From: Anaerostipes hominis (ex Lee et al. 2021)
GTDB lineage: Bacteria > Bacillota > Clostridia > Lachnospirales > Lachnospiraceae
Reading direction: 5' to 3'
DNA length: 36,940 nt
Assembly: GCF_002270485.1 (NCBI RefSeq)
Contig: NZ_NQOG01000024.1
Span: 1 to 36,940, forward strand
Shown: positions 7,945-14,314 of the stretch, piece by piece
Layout: every line of letters starts with the position of its first letter
Numbering within the stretch: position 1 is the stretch's first letter
The notes under the pieces: generated by a model
Seen by the model: only the letters and a program-made list of their open reading frames with translations
Databases searched by the model: none
What the model was told of the DNA's origin: nothing
Translations under genes and position numbers: made by a program

Positions 7945-9369
7945 GAACGGTTCGCGATGTCATGTTTGCGAACCGTTTTTTAATCCATTTCCACTTTTCA
8001 AATTCTGATTTTGCACTGGAAAAGGAAAATTGTAATGAAGAAGAGCGGTATTTTGCTCCCCATTTGATCCGCCATTTCCAGATTGCCAGTTTCTTTAGAT
8101 TCATGCAGCCAAACAAGAGGTTCAGCTCCATCTTGATTTTAGCCAGACCTCTGTACTGGGTATATCTCATCCCATGTTTTTCCTTTGCATCTGCAAAGAC
8201 TCGCTCTATGGTTTCTTTTCGCTGTTTATATCTTTCTTTCATCCCGGTTGTATGACGGATATCTTCGACCTGCTCCATGTAGTTTTCTCACACATGACGC
8301 GTAATTACCTTTACGTCATCCTTACTGTTTGTGCAGCGGCCCCGGTATGGACAGTTTTGGCAAACAAGCCAGTCACTTTTATACTCTCGATAGCCTTCAC
8401 GGTTTGTTGTGGTGTAATGAAGCACTCGGTGATTCGGACACAAATAACAGTCAAAGAATTCATCATATACATAATCATATTTCTTGAAATAACCGGCTTT
8501 GCTCATAGGTCTTTTGTATGGCATGACTGGAATTTTTCCGTCTTTTATCAACTGCCGGGCGATCGCTGGTATCTTATATCCCGCATCCATCACGTAATAC
8601 ACGCCATATTTCCAGTTCTGCTTTAAACGTCTGTATAAAGGCCAGAATGATACACTGTCATGCACATTCCCTGCTGTTACTTCAAAATCCAAAACATAAT
8701 GATTCCTGTCACAACAGGTATTGGCAGCATAAGCAAAGACCTGCTTATGCTCCCCTTTATGGAACCAGCCGCTGTCAGGATCGGTGGTACTGACCTTCTG
8801 CGTCATCATTTCCGGTTCTTTTTCCTTTTTTTCAGCGGCTTCTTTCCGTGTTCCTGACGATCCCTTTCGATCTCTTCCTGTAGTTCTTTTTCATAGCTGC
8901 GTGCTTCTTTACGGATGACCTCGTTTCGATATTTATGCGGGTTCGCGCTGGCTTTGATGTGAGTGCCGTCAATGAAGAGGCTTTCTGTGTCCAGAAAACC
9001 ATTGGCGGCAACTTCGGAAAGTATCTTGGCAAAGATTTTTTCAAACAGATCGGTATCTTTGAAACACCTGGAATAGTTTTTACCAAAGGTAGAGAAATGA
9101 GGAATCTCCTCATGCATTCCATAGCCCAGATACCACCTGTAAGCGAAATTCACTTCGATCTCACGGATTGTTTTACGCATGGAGGGAATTCCGAAAATAT
9201 ATTGGATCATGGCGATCTTGATCAATACCACTGGATCGATGCTCTCCCGTCCAAAATCGCTGTATAAATCTTTGACTTCCTCATAAATGAAACTCATATC
9301 GATTGCTTCGTCCAGCTTCCGCACCAGATGGTTTCTGGGTACGAGATCTTCCAGACTTGCTATTTCCAT
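7931..9369 (-). pseudogene. IS1182-family transposase, frameshifted and interrupted
   Basis: Three consecutive pieces make up one DDE transposase. Piece 1 (9369-8806) carries 'DLVPRNHLVRKLDEAID' and 'FIDGTHIKASANPHK'; piece 2 (8809-8288) carries 'VSTTDPDSGWFHKGEHKQVFAY' segments and 'YVMDAGYKIP'; piece 3 (8278-7931) carries 'ERVFADAKEKHGMRYTQYRGL'. Pieces 1 and 2 are in different frames, the shift lying in the A-rich tract around 8816-8838. Reading back from piece 2 in its own frame gives KEPEMMTQ, as expected for a continuous protein. Pieces 2 and 3 are in one frame, separated by a TGA at 8290-8288 where TGG is expected. Two independent lesions make it non-functional unless -1 frameshifting and read-through both occur. 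Confidence 0.88.
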
Positions 9370-9498
9370 TTGTGTTCTTTCTGCGTTATCTTTTTCCCCA
9401 TCATAAAGAAAACCTGCCTTTCCTGATGATTCTATTATACCATCTGGAAAGCACAGGTAAAACTAAAAATAGACAACCGCCTCCAAAAGGAGGTCGAT

Positions 9499-9512
9499 TG
9501 TCTACAGTCTGA
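9499..9512 (-). repeat. IS right terminal inverted repeat
   Basis: TGTCTACAGTCTGA, the exact complement of bases 7931-7944. Confidence 0.9.
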
Positions 9513-9761
9513 AATTATTATATCTCTTATTTCAAAAAAATATTCACCTTTTTGCTCTAAAAACAGTTTCTATAGTAGAGGGGTTTTTTTCAATCATTAT
9601 TCCTAAAAACATATTAACTATTATAATATTAAAGAAAGGAAAACCATCCAAATCACAAACCATTCTAAAAATTGGTTAAGCGGGTACGGAAACCTGCTTT
9701 AATGGTTGAATTTACCCCTCTTGTTGACAGCTTAGGTTTACAAGTATCTGAGTTTCAGCAA

Positions 9762-9810
9762 GCAGAGAGACCAATGAATTCATGATATCATTGGTCTTTC
9801 TGCACTTTTT
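9762..9810 (+). terminator. Strong stem-loop with T run, no obvious upstream gene
   Basis: GCAGAGAGACCAATGA (9762-9777) pairs with TCATTGGTCTTTCTGC (9788-9803): 16 pairs with one G-U and a 10-nt loop, followed by ACTTTTT. It has the form of an intrinsic terminator on the plus strand, but no plus-strand gene precedes it within the region to the right of the IS. Confidence 0.7.
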
Positions 9811-9859
9811 AACGAAACTTGAGAATATATTTCACTATTTCCATATTATTTCAGTTGCT

Positions 9860-9969
9860 GTAATAGAGGGCATTAACAACAGATTGTGATTAATTCGCTG
9901 GACCTCATTCTCTCTCTCATAAAAAATGGCCGGCGAAGTTTTTACAATCTGTTGTTAATGCTCTTTTAC
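9860..9969. repeat. 110-bp imperfect palindrome (MITE-like or structured RNA)
   Basis: GCATTAACAACAGATTGT (9870-9887) is exactly complementary to bases 9944-9961. Outward the arms continue (GTAATAGAG against CTCTTTTAC) with one mismatch and one bulged G. Inward TTCGCTGG (9894-9901) pairs with CCGGCGAA (9930-9937) with one G-U. The central loop is a CT-rich segment. No target duplication is evident at its ends. Confidence 0.75.
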
Positions 9970-9979
9970 CGCGATAAAA

Positions 9980-10013
9980 CAAAAAAACAGGACAAAGCCA
10001 AAGTGCTTTGTCC
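9980..10013 (-). terminator. Terminator of the second anti-sigma operon
   Basis: On the minus strand GGACAAAGC (10013-10005) pairs with GCTTTGTCC (9998-9990), 9 perfect pairs with a 6-nt loop, followed by TGTTTTTTT, just past the stop codon at 10019. Confidence 0.9.
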
Positions 10014-10018
10014 CATTT

Positions 10019-10870
10019 CTATTTTATATATTTAGCAATTTTCTCAGCTTCATATATACTGACCATTCCTTCAATATTCATTTCAAATTGATTCACATGT
10101 CCCAGTACTGATAAAGTTCTTTCTCCCTTATAAAAACTGAATTCACCTCCAGCAACTTTAAGTACTTTCACTTTTGTTTTTTCCTCTCCAAAAAGAATCT
10201 TTTCAGAACCGTCTGTTGTTCCGCTGTGATCATAATAAGAGTAATACAGTACGGCCTCTCCTCTGCTGTAAGACGCTATAATACCTATGACTTTCTTGTC
10301 AAGAACATTAACAAGGATATTTTGCAGCCTCCATCCGCGAGGTATATATCTTGGATACATTACATCCCGCTTATAATTATTCTTTACTTCTTCCCAGGTA
10401 GATACCCGAAAATTAGTTCCTGATTTTGCTCCATTATCTTTAGTTATATTTCGTGCAACAAAGCCTTTTATCGTCTCTATCAACCATTCAACAGGCGATT
10501 CTCCTGAAGGATCATTTATTTCAATCTGTACTTCTGTTGTCTTTTCATTTTTTTGATCAATATAACGAAAAATAGACTTCCCTATTATCGCATAACATAT
10601 GACCTGTGCTGAAAGCATAAATACAAGAAGAAATACCGCTGCCTTTGCTGCAATCGAGCAGTACCTCTTCCTTCTTCTGATTTTTAATAAGTTTCTTCTT
10701 TCTATATATCCGCAGTAGAATACTTCCTTATCAAGCTTACCTTCATCTTTTAAGGGCTCCATACATTCTAATATATGTTCTATATGCCGTAATTTCTCTT
10801 GATCCGATTCGGATTTAAAAAATTCTGTAATCCATTCAAAAGCCCATCTCTTGATTATAAAATCTCTCAT
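10019..10870 (-). CDS. Anti-sigma factor-like membrane protein with DUF4367 domain
   Basis: The 283-residue protein has a charged cytoplasmic N-terminus (1-70) with no recognisable zinc-binding motif, a membrane helix at about 73-96 and an extracellular part containing 'YPRYIPRGWRLQNI' and 'GEAVLYYSYYDHSG', the DUF4367 signature. It lies downstream of a second ECF-like sigma gene and of a 51-residue ORF, all on the minus strand, and ends at the 9980-10013 terminator. By context it is the sensor/anti-sigma of that cassette. Its N-terminus is unlike that of the anti-sigma at 6425; the 51-residue ORF upstream carries the similar N-terminal sequence instead, so the sigma-binding role may be split between the two. 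Confidence 0.72.
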   Translation of the reverse strand: MRDFIIKRWAFEWITEFFKSESDQEKLRHIEHILECMEPLKDEGKLDKEVFYCGYIERRNLLKIRRRKRYCSIAAKAAVFLLVFMLSAQVICYAIIGKSIFRYIDQKNEKTTEVQIEINDPSGESPVEWLIETIKGFVARNITKDNGAKSGTNFRVSTWEEVKNNYKRDVMYPRYIPRGWRLQNILVNVLDKKVIGIIASYSRGEAVLYYSYYDHSGTTDGSEKILFGEEKTKVKVLKVAGGEFSFYKGERTLSVLGHVNQFEMNIEGMVSIYEAEKIAKYIK

Positions 10871-10967
10871 CCTTTGTACCTGTTCTATATGTTTTGAATT
10901 TTGTATTCATTGTAACAGATAATTATATATATGTAAATCATAACCAAGATCCGACGATTTTTACGGA

Positions 10968-11123
10968 TTATTTATGCGTCTTATTAACATCTGTAATTTT
11001 TGTCCTTATTTTTTCTTTTACATCCTCCGATAATTTTTCCTCTTCTATATCTTCCGGGTGGATTTCCTCTACAAATTTCCCAACCGCTTTCTCTAGTAAC
11101 TGTTCAAATGCCTTCCTTCTCAT
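10968..11123 (-). CDS. 51-residue ORF resembling an isolated anti-sigma N-terminus
   Basis: An ATG at 11123 follows AAAGGAG with good spacing and opens a 51-codon frame ending at TAA (10970-10968). The product has no membrane segment. Residues 6-45 ('FEQLLEKAVGKFV', 'EEIHPEDIEEEKLSEDVKEKI') align well with residues 14-51 of the anti-sigma at 6425 ('ISPDNIPEEELSDQLNQKID'), which is the cytoplasmic, presumably sigma-binding part. It stops where that homologue continues into its basic stretch and membrane helix. It lies between the sigma gene (84 bp downstream of its stop) and the DUF4367 gene (98 bp upstream of its start). It is either a truncated remnant or a free-standing soluble anti-sigma domain. 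Confidence 0.62.
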   Translation of the reverse strand: MRRKAFEQLLEKAVGKFVEEIHPEDIEEEKLSEDVKEKIRTKITDVNKTHK

Positions 11124-11206
11124 TTCGGCTCCTTTCACATGAATTTTAAGGTTACATATCTATATCCCCAAAAACCACGCGAAGGTGTCGTTTAAGTTGA
11201 CTTCAT

Positions 11207-11713
11207 TCAGCCAAACATAATAAGCATAAACAGCTGTTTCCTTACTTTTTTTCGTATTCTTGCAAGTTTTGATTTCACCGCCTGATCTGTACTGTCCCTG
11301 AATCTCGCAAGCTCATTGATAGTAAATCCTTTCATGTAGAAATCATAAAAAAGACGAAATTCGTCTTCTGAGAGTACGTTTTTAATATCCGTTTCCAGCA
11401 GGCCGCTATAATCGTCCTCGAACTTTTGGTTTAATGACATTATATTTTCGTCTGTCAGTATCTCTCCTATTCTATTTTTCTTCTCAAACACATGATATAT
11501 TTTGTATTTTGCTGTCTGTTTCAGCCATCCAACAGGATTTTCATGTTCTGAAAGACTGTCTATTTTTTCATATGCCGTCAGATATACTTCCTGAAGGACA
11601 TCATAGGCCTCCTCCCAGTCCCAATAAAAAAACCCCTTCATAAATTTGAGCATCTCTTCATAACTTTCTTCATATAACTTTTTAAATGCATTTTCCCTTG
11701 ATGTATGATCCAT
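11207..11713 (-). CDS. ECF-like RNA polymerase sigma factor
   Basis: The protein has sigma region 2 ('FKKLYEESYEEMLKFMKGF', 'AYDVLQEVYLTAYEKID') and region 4 ('LSEDEFRLFYDFYMKGFTINELARFRDSTDQAVKSKLARIRKKVRKQL' as a helix-turn-helix). I take the ATG at 11713 (168 residues) because the frame farther upstream runs through the spoVG terminator. The ribosome site is weak. A possible promoter TTGCCT-16-TATGCT lies at 11767-11740. It is the second sigma factor in 6 kb, oriented opposite to the first, and is followed by the 51-residue ORF and the DUF4367 protein. Confidence 0.82.
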   Translation of the reverse strand: MDHTSRENAFKKLYEESYEEMLKFMKGFFYWDWEEAYDVLQEVYLTAYEKIDSLSEHENPVGWLKQTAKYKIYHVFEKKNRIGEILTDENIMSLNQKFEDDYSGLLETDIKNVLSEDEFRLFYDFYMKGFTINELARFRDSTDQAVKSKLARIRKKVRKQLFMLIMFG

Positions 11714-11762
11714 AATTAACCCGCTTCTGATTTTTTTACAGCATATCAGAAAATCATCTGAA

Positions 11763-11813
11763 AGGCAAAAAGACAGCATATGGCATGACTCCGAAAGTCA
11801 TGTTATATGCTGT
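11763..11813 (-). terminator. spoVG terminator
   Basis: On the minus strand GACAGCATAT (11813-11804) pairs with ATATGCTGTC (11780-11771), with an inner CATGACT/AGTCATG stem and a TTCGG loop, followed by TTTTTGCC. Its T run overlaps the possible -35 of the sigma gene downstream. Confidence 0.92.
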
Positions 11814-11891
11814 CTTAATCTACTGATCAGCGAACGGCGGATCTCCCGTTCCTGTTACTTATGGACAATCATAGTATTTAGAATTAAGTGT

Positions 11892-12188
11892 TTACTCTGC
11901 TCCTTCTTCCGGCTGACTTGCATCTATGTCTCCAAGTCTCATGGCCTCATACTGTTCCAGGATCATGGTCTGGATAGTGTTTCTCGTTGCCGAATTGATC
12001 GGATGGGCAATGTCACGGTATTCCCCATCGGCAGCTTTGCGGCTTGGCATTGCAATGAACAGGCCTTTTTCTCCTTCGATGACTTTGATATCATGTACTA
12101 CAAATTCATTATCGATCGTAATAGAAACGACTGCTTTCATTTTCCCTTCTTTTGCTACTTGTCTGATACGTACATCTGTAATTTGCAT
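11892..12188 (-). CDS. spoVG: Septation regulator / RNA-binding protein SpoVG
   Basis: The 98-residue protein begins '[19 protein letters not shown]' and contains '[19 protein letters not shown]', '[23 protein letters not shown]' and a C-terminal '[10 protein letters not shown]'. It matches SpoVG along its full length, including the acidic tail. SpoVG is a conserved nucleic-acid-binding protein affecting division septation and sporulation in Firmicutes. A strong TAGGAGGAAG site precedes the ATG. A sigma-A promoter at 12439-12467 gives a leader of about 240 nt, and a strong terminator follows. It is divergent from murC. Confidence 0.97.
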   Translation of the reverse strand: MQITDVRIRQVAKEGKMKAVVSITIDNEFVVHDIKVIEGEKGLFIAMPSRKAADGEYRDIAHPINSATRNTIQTMILEQYEAMRLGDIDASQPEEGAE

Positions 12189-12438
12189 GTTGTCTTCCTC
12201 CTAGTTTTCAAAACTTTAGCTAATGATCTGTTGTGCGGCCGTTTATGCTCTATCACCTTCCCTTTTCAACGCCGCAAAATATCCCCACTCTCAACACATT
12301 TTGCTCATACTATGACTCCCACTGTATACATCTATACTCTAAAACAAAGCACCTGCCGCCTTCCAAAATTCAAATCGGAAGCCAGTCCTGATGCTTGTGC
12401 AGGGATCAACATCGTACATACTATCTTAGATAATGTTT
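12189..12438 (-). other. Long 5' leader of spoVG
   Basis: About 240 nt lie between the predicted transcription start (near 12432) and the spoVG ATG. No gene with a ribosome site is seen. Short complementary pieces occur (CTTCC/GGAAG and AAGCAT/GTGCTT around 12345-12400), so a structured leader is possible, but I recognise no known riboswitch. Confidence 0.45.
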
Positions 12439-12467
12439 ATTATAGCACCTCCTTCGTAAAATGTGAA
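12439..12467 (-). promoter_or_regulatory. spoVG promoter
   Basis: On the minus strand TTCACA (12467-12462), a 17-nt spacer and TATAAT (12444-12439). Confidence 0.78.
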
Positions 12468-12592
12468 CAAATATTATTATATATTTTCGCTGATATTATT
12501 GTATTTTACTATTTAGCAGTACAAAATCCGACAATATTTCCATCATTCTGTACACCTTTTTTACCGAAAACCCCTGTTTCTCATTTCCTTCC

Positions 12593-12621
12593 TTGCAACT
12601 TATTTTTTTGTGCACTATAAT
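12593..12621 (+). promoter_or_regulatory. murC promoter
   Basis: TTGCAA (12593-12598), a 17-nt spacer and TATAAT (12616-12621). A GTG at 12610 lies in this promoter, so the murC start must be farther downstream. Confidence 0.82.
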
Positions 12622-12666
12622 AGAAAAAACACTTTATTTAAAATCAGAGAAAGGTTAGGAATTCCT

Positions 12667-14049
12667 ATGTATCAGATAGATTTCAAGAAACCAATTCACA
12701 TTCATTTTATGGGGATCGGCGGTATCAGTATGAGCGGTCTTGCCGAGATCCTTCTCAAAGAAGGATTTACTGTTTCCGGCTCTGACATCCGTTCCTCCGA
12801 TATAACCGAAAAATTGAGTTCTTTAGGCGCCAAGGTCTTTTTAGGACAAGTCGCGGAAAATATCACGGATGATATTGATCTGGTCGTATATACTGCGGCC
12901 ATCCATCCGGAAAATGAAGAATACAAAGCCGCACTGCAAAAAGGCATCCCCCTTATGAAGCGTGCGACTCTGCTCGGACAAATGATGCACAATTATAAAA
13001 ATGCAGTGGCAGTATCCGGAACCCACGGCAAAACAACCACGACTTCTATGCTCTCACACATCCTGCTGGCCGGAGAGACAGATCCAACCATCACTGTGGG
13101 GGGTATTCTGGACATTATTGACGGCAACATCCGTGTCGGCCATTCCAATGTCTTCGTGACAGAGGCCTGTGAGTATACAAACAGCTTTCTCGAATTTTTC
13201 CCGAAGATCAGCATTATTCTAAATATAGAAGAAGACCATATGGACTTTTTCCATGATATTGATGAGATCCGCGACTCCTTCAAAAAGTTTGCTCACAAGC
13301 TTCCGGAAGACGGCCTGCTCGTCCTGAATGGGGAGATTGATGACATTTCCTATATCGTAGAAGGACTCAAAGCCAAGTATGTAACCTACGGCATTGATAA
13401 CGATGACTTTACTTATACGGCTAAAAATATTTCCTATGACTCTATGGGCCATGGACATTTTGACCTGTACAAAGAAGGAACTTTTGTAGATTCCTTGTCA
13501 TTAAACGTAAACGGCCTGCATAATATTAATAATGCGCTGTCTGCTGCAGCCGTTGCTGATTTCCTCGGGCTCTCCATAGATACTGTAAAAGCCGGACTCC
13601 TGACCTTCTCCGGCGCCAAGCGGAGATTTGAATATAAGGGGACCTGCCAGGGCTTTACGGTCATTGATGACTATGCCCACCACCCTACGGAGATCAAAGC
13701 AACATTGAATGCCTGCAAAAATTATCCCCACAAAGATCTGTGGTGCGTCTTCCAGCCGCATACCTATACGAGGACAAATGCCTTTTTAGATGAGTTCGCC
13801 GAGGCTCTCAGCCAATGCGATCATGTGATCATCACTGATATCTATGCTGCCCGGGAAAAAGACACCGGCATGGTCCACGCCAGAGATTTAGCAGATAAAA
13901 TCGAAAAAACCGGTACTGATGTTCGATATATCAAGGATTTTGATGAGATAGAAGAATTTATTTTAAAAAAATGCAAAAAAAATGATTTGTTGATAACTAT
14001 GGGGGCCGGAAATGTTGATTCTATCGGCAATGAGTTAGTTAAGAAATAG
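12667..14049 (+). CDS. murC: UDP-N-acetylmuramate--L-alanine ligase MurC
   Basis: The 460-residue cytoplasmic ligase adds L-Ala to UDP-MurNAc, the first peptide step of peptidoglycan synthesis. Visible motifs are the N-terminal Rossmann segment 'HFMGIGGISMSGLAEILL', the ATP-binding 'VSGTHGKTTTTSML', 'ACEYTNSFLEF', 'NIEEDHMDFF' and the C-terminal 'DDYAHHPTEIKATL' and 'FQPHTYTRT'. The start is placed at 12667, 7-8 nt after AGGA; the frame upstream runs into the promoter. The length is normal for MurC. It is followed by a terminator built into a DnaA-box cluster, then by dnaD. Confidence 0.97.
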   Translation: MYQIDFKKPIHIHFMGIGGISMSGLAEILLKEGFTVSGSDIRSSDITEKLSSLGAKVFLGQVAENITDDIDLVVYTAAIHPENEEYKAALQKGIPLMKRATLLGQMMHNYKNAVAVSGTHGKTTTTSMLSHILLAGETDPTITVGGILDIIDGNIRVGHSNVFVTEACEYTNSFLEFFPKISIILNIEEDHMDFFHDIDEIRDSFKKFAHKLPEDGLLVLNGEIDDISYIVEGLKAKYVTYGIDNDDFTYTAKNISYDSMGHGHFDLYKEGTFVDSLSLNVNGLHNINNALSAAAVADFLGLSIDTVKAGLLTFSGAKRRFEYKGTCQGFTVIDDYAHHPTEIKATLNACKNYPHKDLWCVFQPHTYTRTNAFLDEFAEALSQCDHVIITDIYAAREKDTGMVHARDLADKIEKTGTDVRYIKDFDEIEEFILKKCKKNDLLITMGAGNVDSIGNELVKK

Positions 14050-14213
14050 TTATCCACGTTATCCACAGGGTTATACACAATTGTGTATAACTTTCCCTGT
14101 GGATTTTTCTTTATTTTTTCCACATCAAAATTTTTTGAGTGAGGCTTGTCTTTCTGCGGATTCCGTTTACTTATCCACGTTATCCACAGTTTCCACAATT
14201 GTTCTGTGGATTA
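14050..14213. promoter_or_regulatory. DnaA-box cluster upstream of dnaD-dnaC
   Basis: Exact matches to TTATnCACA occur at 14059-14067, 14071-14079, 14082-14090 (reverse) and 14180-14188. One-mismatch sites occur at 14050-14058, 14116-14124, 14171-14179 and 14205-14213 (reverse). Two weaker ones are at 14098-14106 (reverse) and 14189-14197. The 19-mer TTATCCACGTTATCCACAG occurs twice (14050-14068 and 14171-14189), each followed by an inverted CTGTGGAT, so the cluster is a duplicated module. An A/T-rich stretch lies between the two halves (14104-14140). Confidence 0.8.
14061..14118 (+). terminator. murC terminator overlapping DnaA boxes
   Basis: ATCCACAGGG (14061-14070) pairs with CCCTGTGGAT (14095-14104) around the 20-bp perfect palindrome TTATACACAATTGTGTATAA (14071-14090). 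TTTTCTTTATTTTTT follows. Confidence 0.7.
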
Positions 14214-14233
14214 TTCTGTGAAAAGAGCTGCTA

Positions 14234-14262
14234 TTTACAATTTATTCGGTCTGCGTTATAGT
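14234..14262 (+). promoter_or_regulatory. dnaD promoter
   Basis: TTTACA (14234-14239), a 17-nt spacer and TATAGT (14257-14262). The -35 is about 21 bp downstream of the last DnaA box, a position where bound DnaA could affect transcription. Confidence 0.75.
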
Positions 14263-14314
14263 TCTTTTAGATTAAAGAAAGAGACGTATTGACTAAAGTT
14301 AGGGAGATGGATTT

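Larger units (their letters stand above)
7931..9512 (-). mobile_element. IS1182-family insertion sequence (inactive)
   Basis: The element is bounded by 14-bp perfect terminal inverted repeats TCAGACTGTAGACA (7931-7944, complement at 9499-9512); pairing extends outward two more bases. AAATTATT occurs just outside or overlapping both ends (7922-7929 and 9512-9519) and may be a target duplication or a coincidence of the A/T-rich target. The single transposase frame inside is broken (see the pseudogene). The hairpin GAACGGTTCGC...GCGAACCGTTTTT near the left end (7944-7979) could act as a terminator for the transposase transcript or block read-through. Confidence 0.88.
9513..9989. other. Hairpin-rich non-coding region
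   Basis: No convincing gene is found in these 477 bp. They hold a nested imperfect inverted repeat around AACCATT...AATGGTT with an inner AAGCGGGT/ACCTGCTT pair (about 9657-9708), a strong hairpin at 9762-9803 and a 110-bp imperfect palindrome at 9860-9969. A 27-codon ORF at 9702-9785 has no ribosome site and runs into the hairpin. The region may hold small RNAs, a MITE-like relic or remnants of a decayed gene. Confidence 0.6.

Noticed and set aside
8806-8840. Programmed -1 frameshift joining the two transposase halves
   Set aside because: The tract lacks the exact X-XXY-YYZ slip pattern in frame, and a separate in-frame TGA downstream shows that the gene is decaying anyway.
9702-9785. A 27-codon ORF in the hairpin-rich region
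   Set aside because: It has no ribosome site, resembles no known protein and runs into the stem of the 9762-9803 hairpin.
12322-12404. Two overlapping 26-codon ORFs in the spoVG leader (minus strand)
   Set aside because: Neither has a ribosome site, and nothing couples them to the spoVG start, unlike the leaders at 25047 and 25594.
12003-12620. A 205-codon plus-strand ORF between spoVG and murC
   Set aside because: It is antisense to the spoVG start and its leader and ends in the murC promoter; the translation is Cys/Phe/His-rich and not protein-like.
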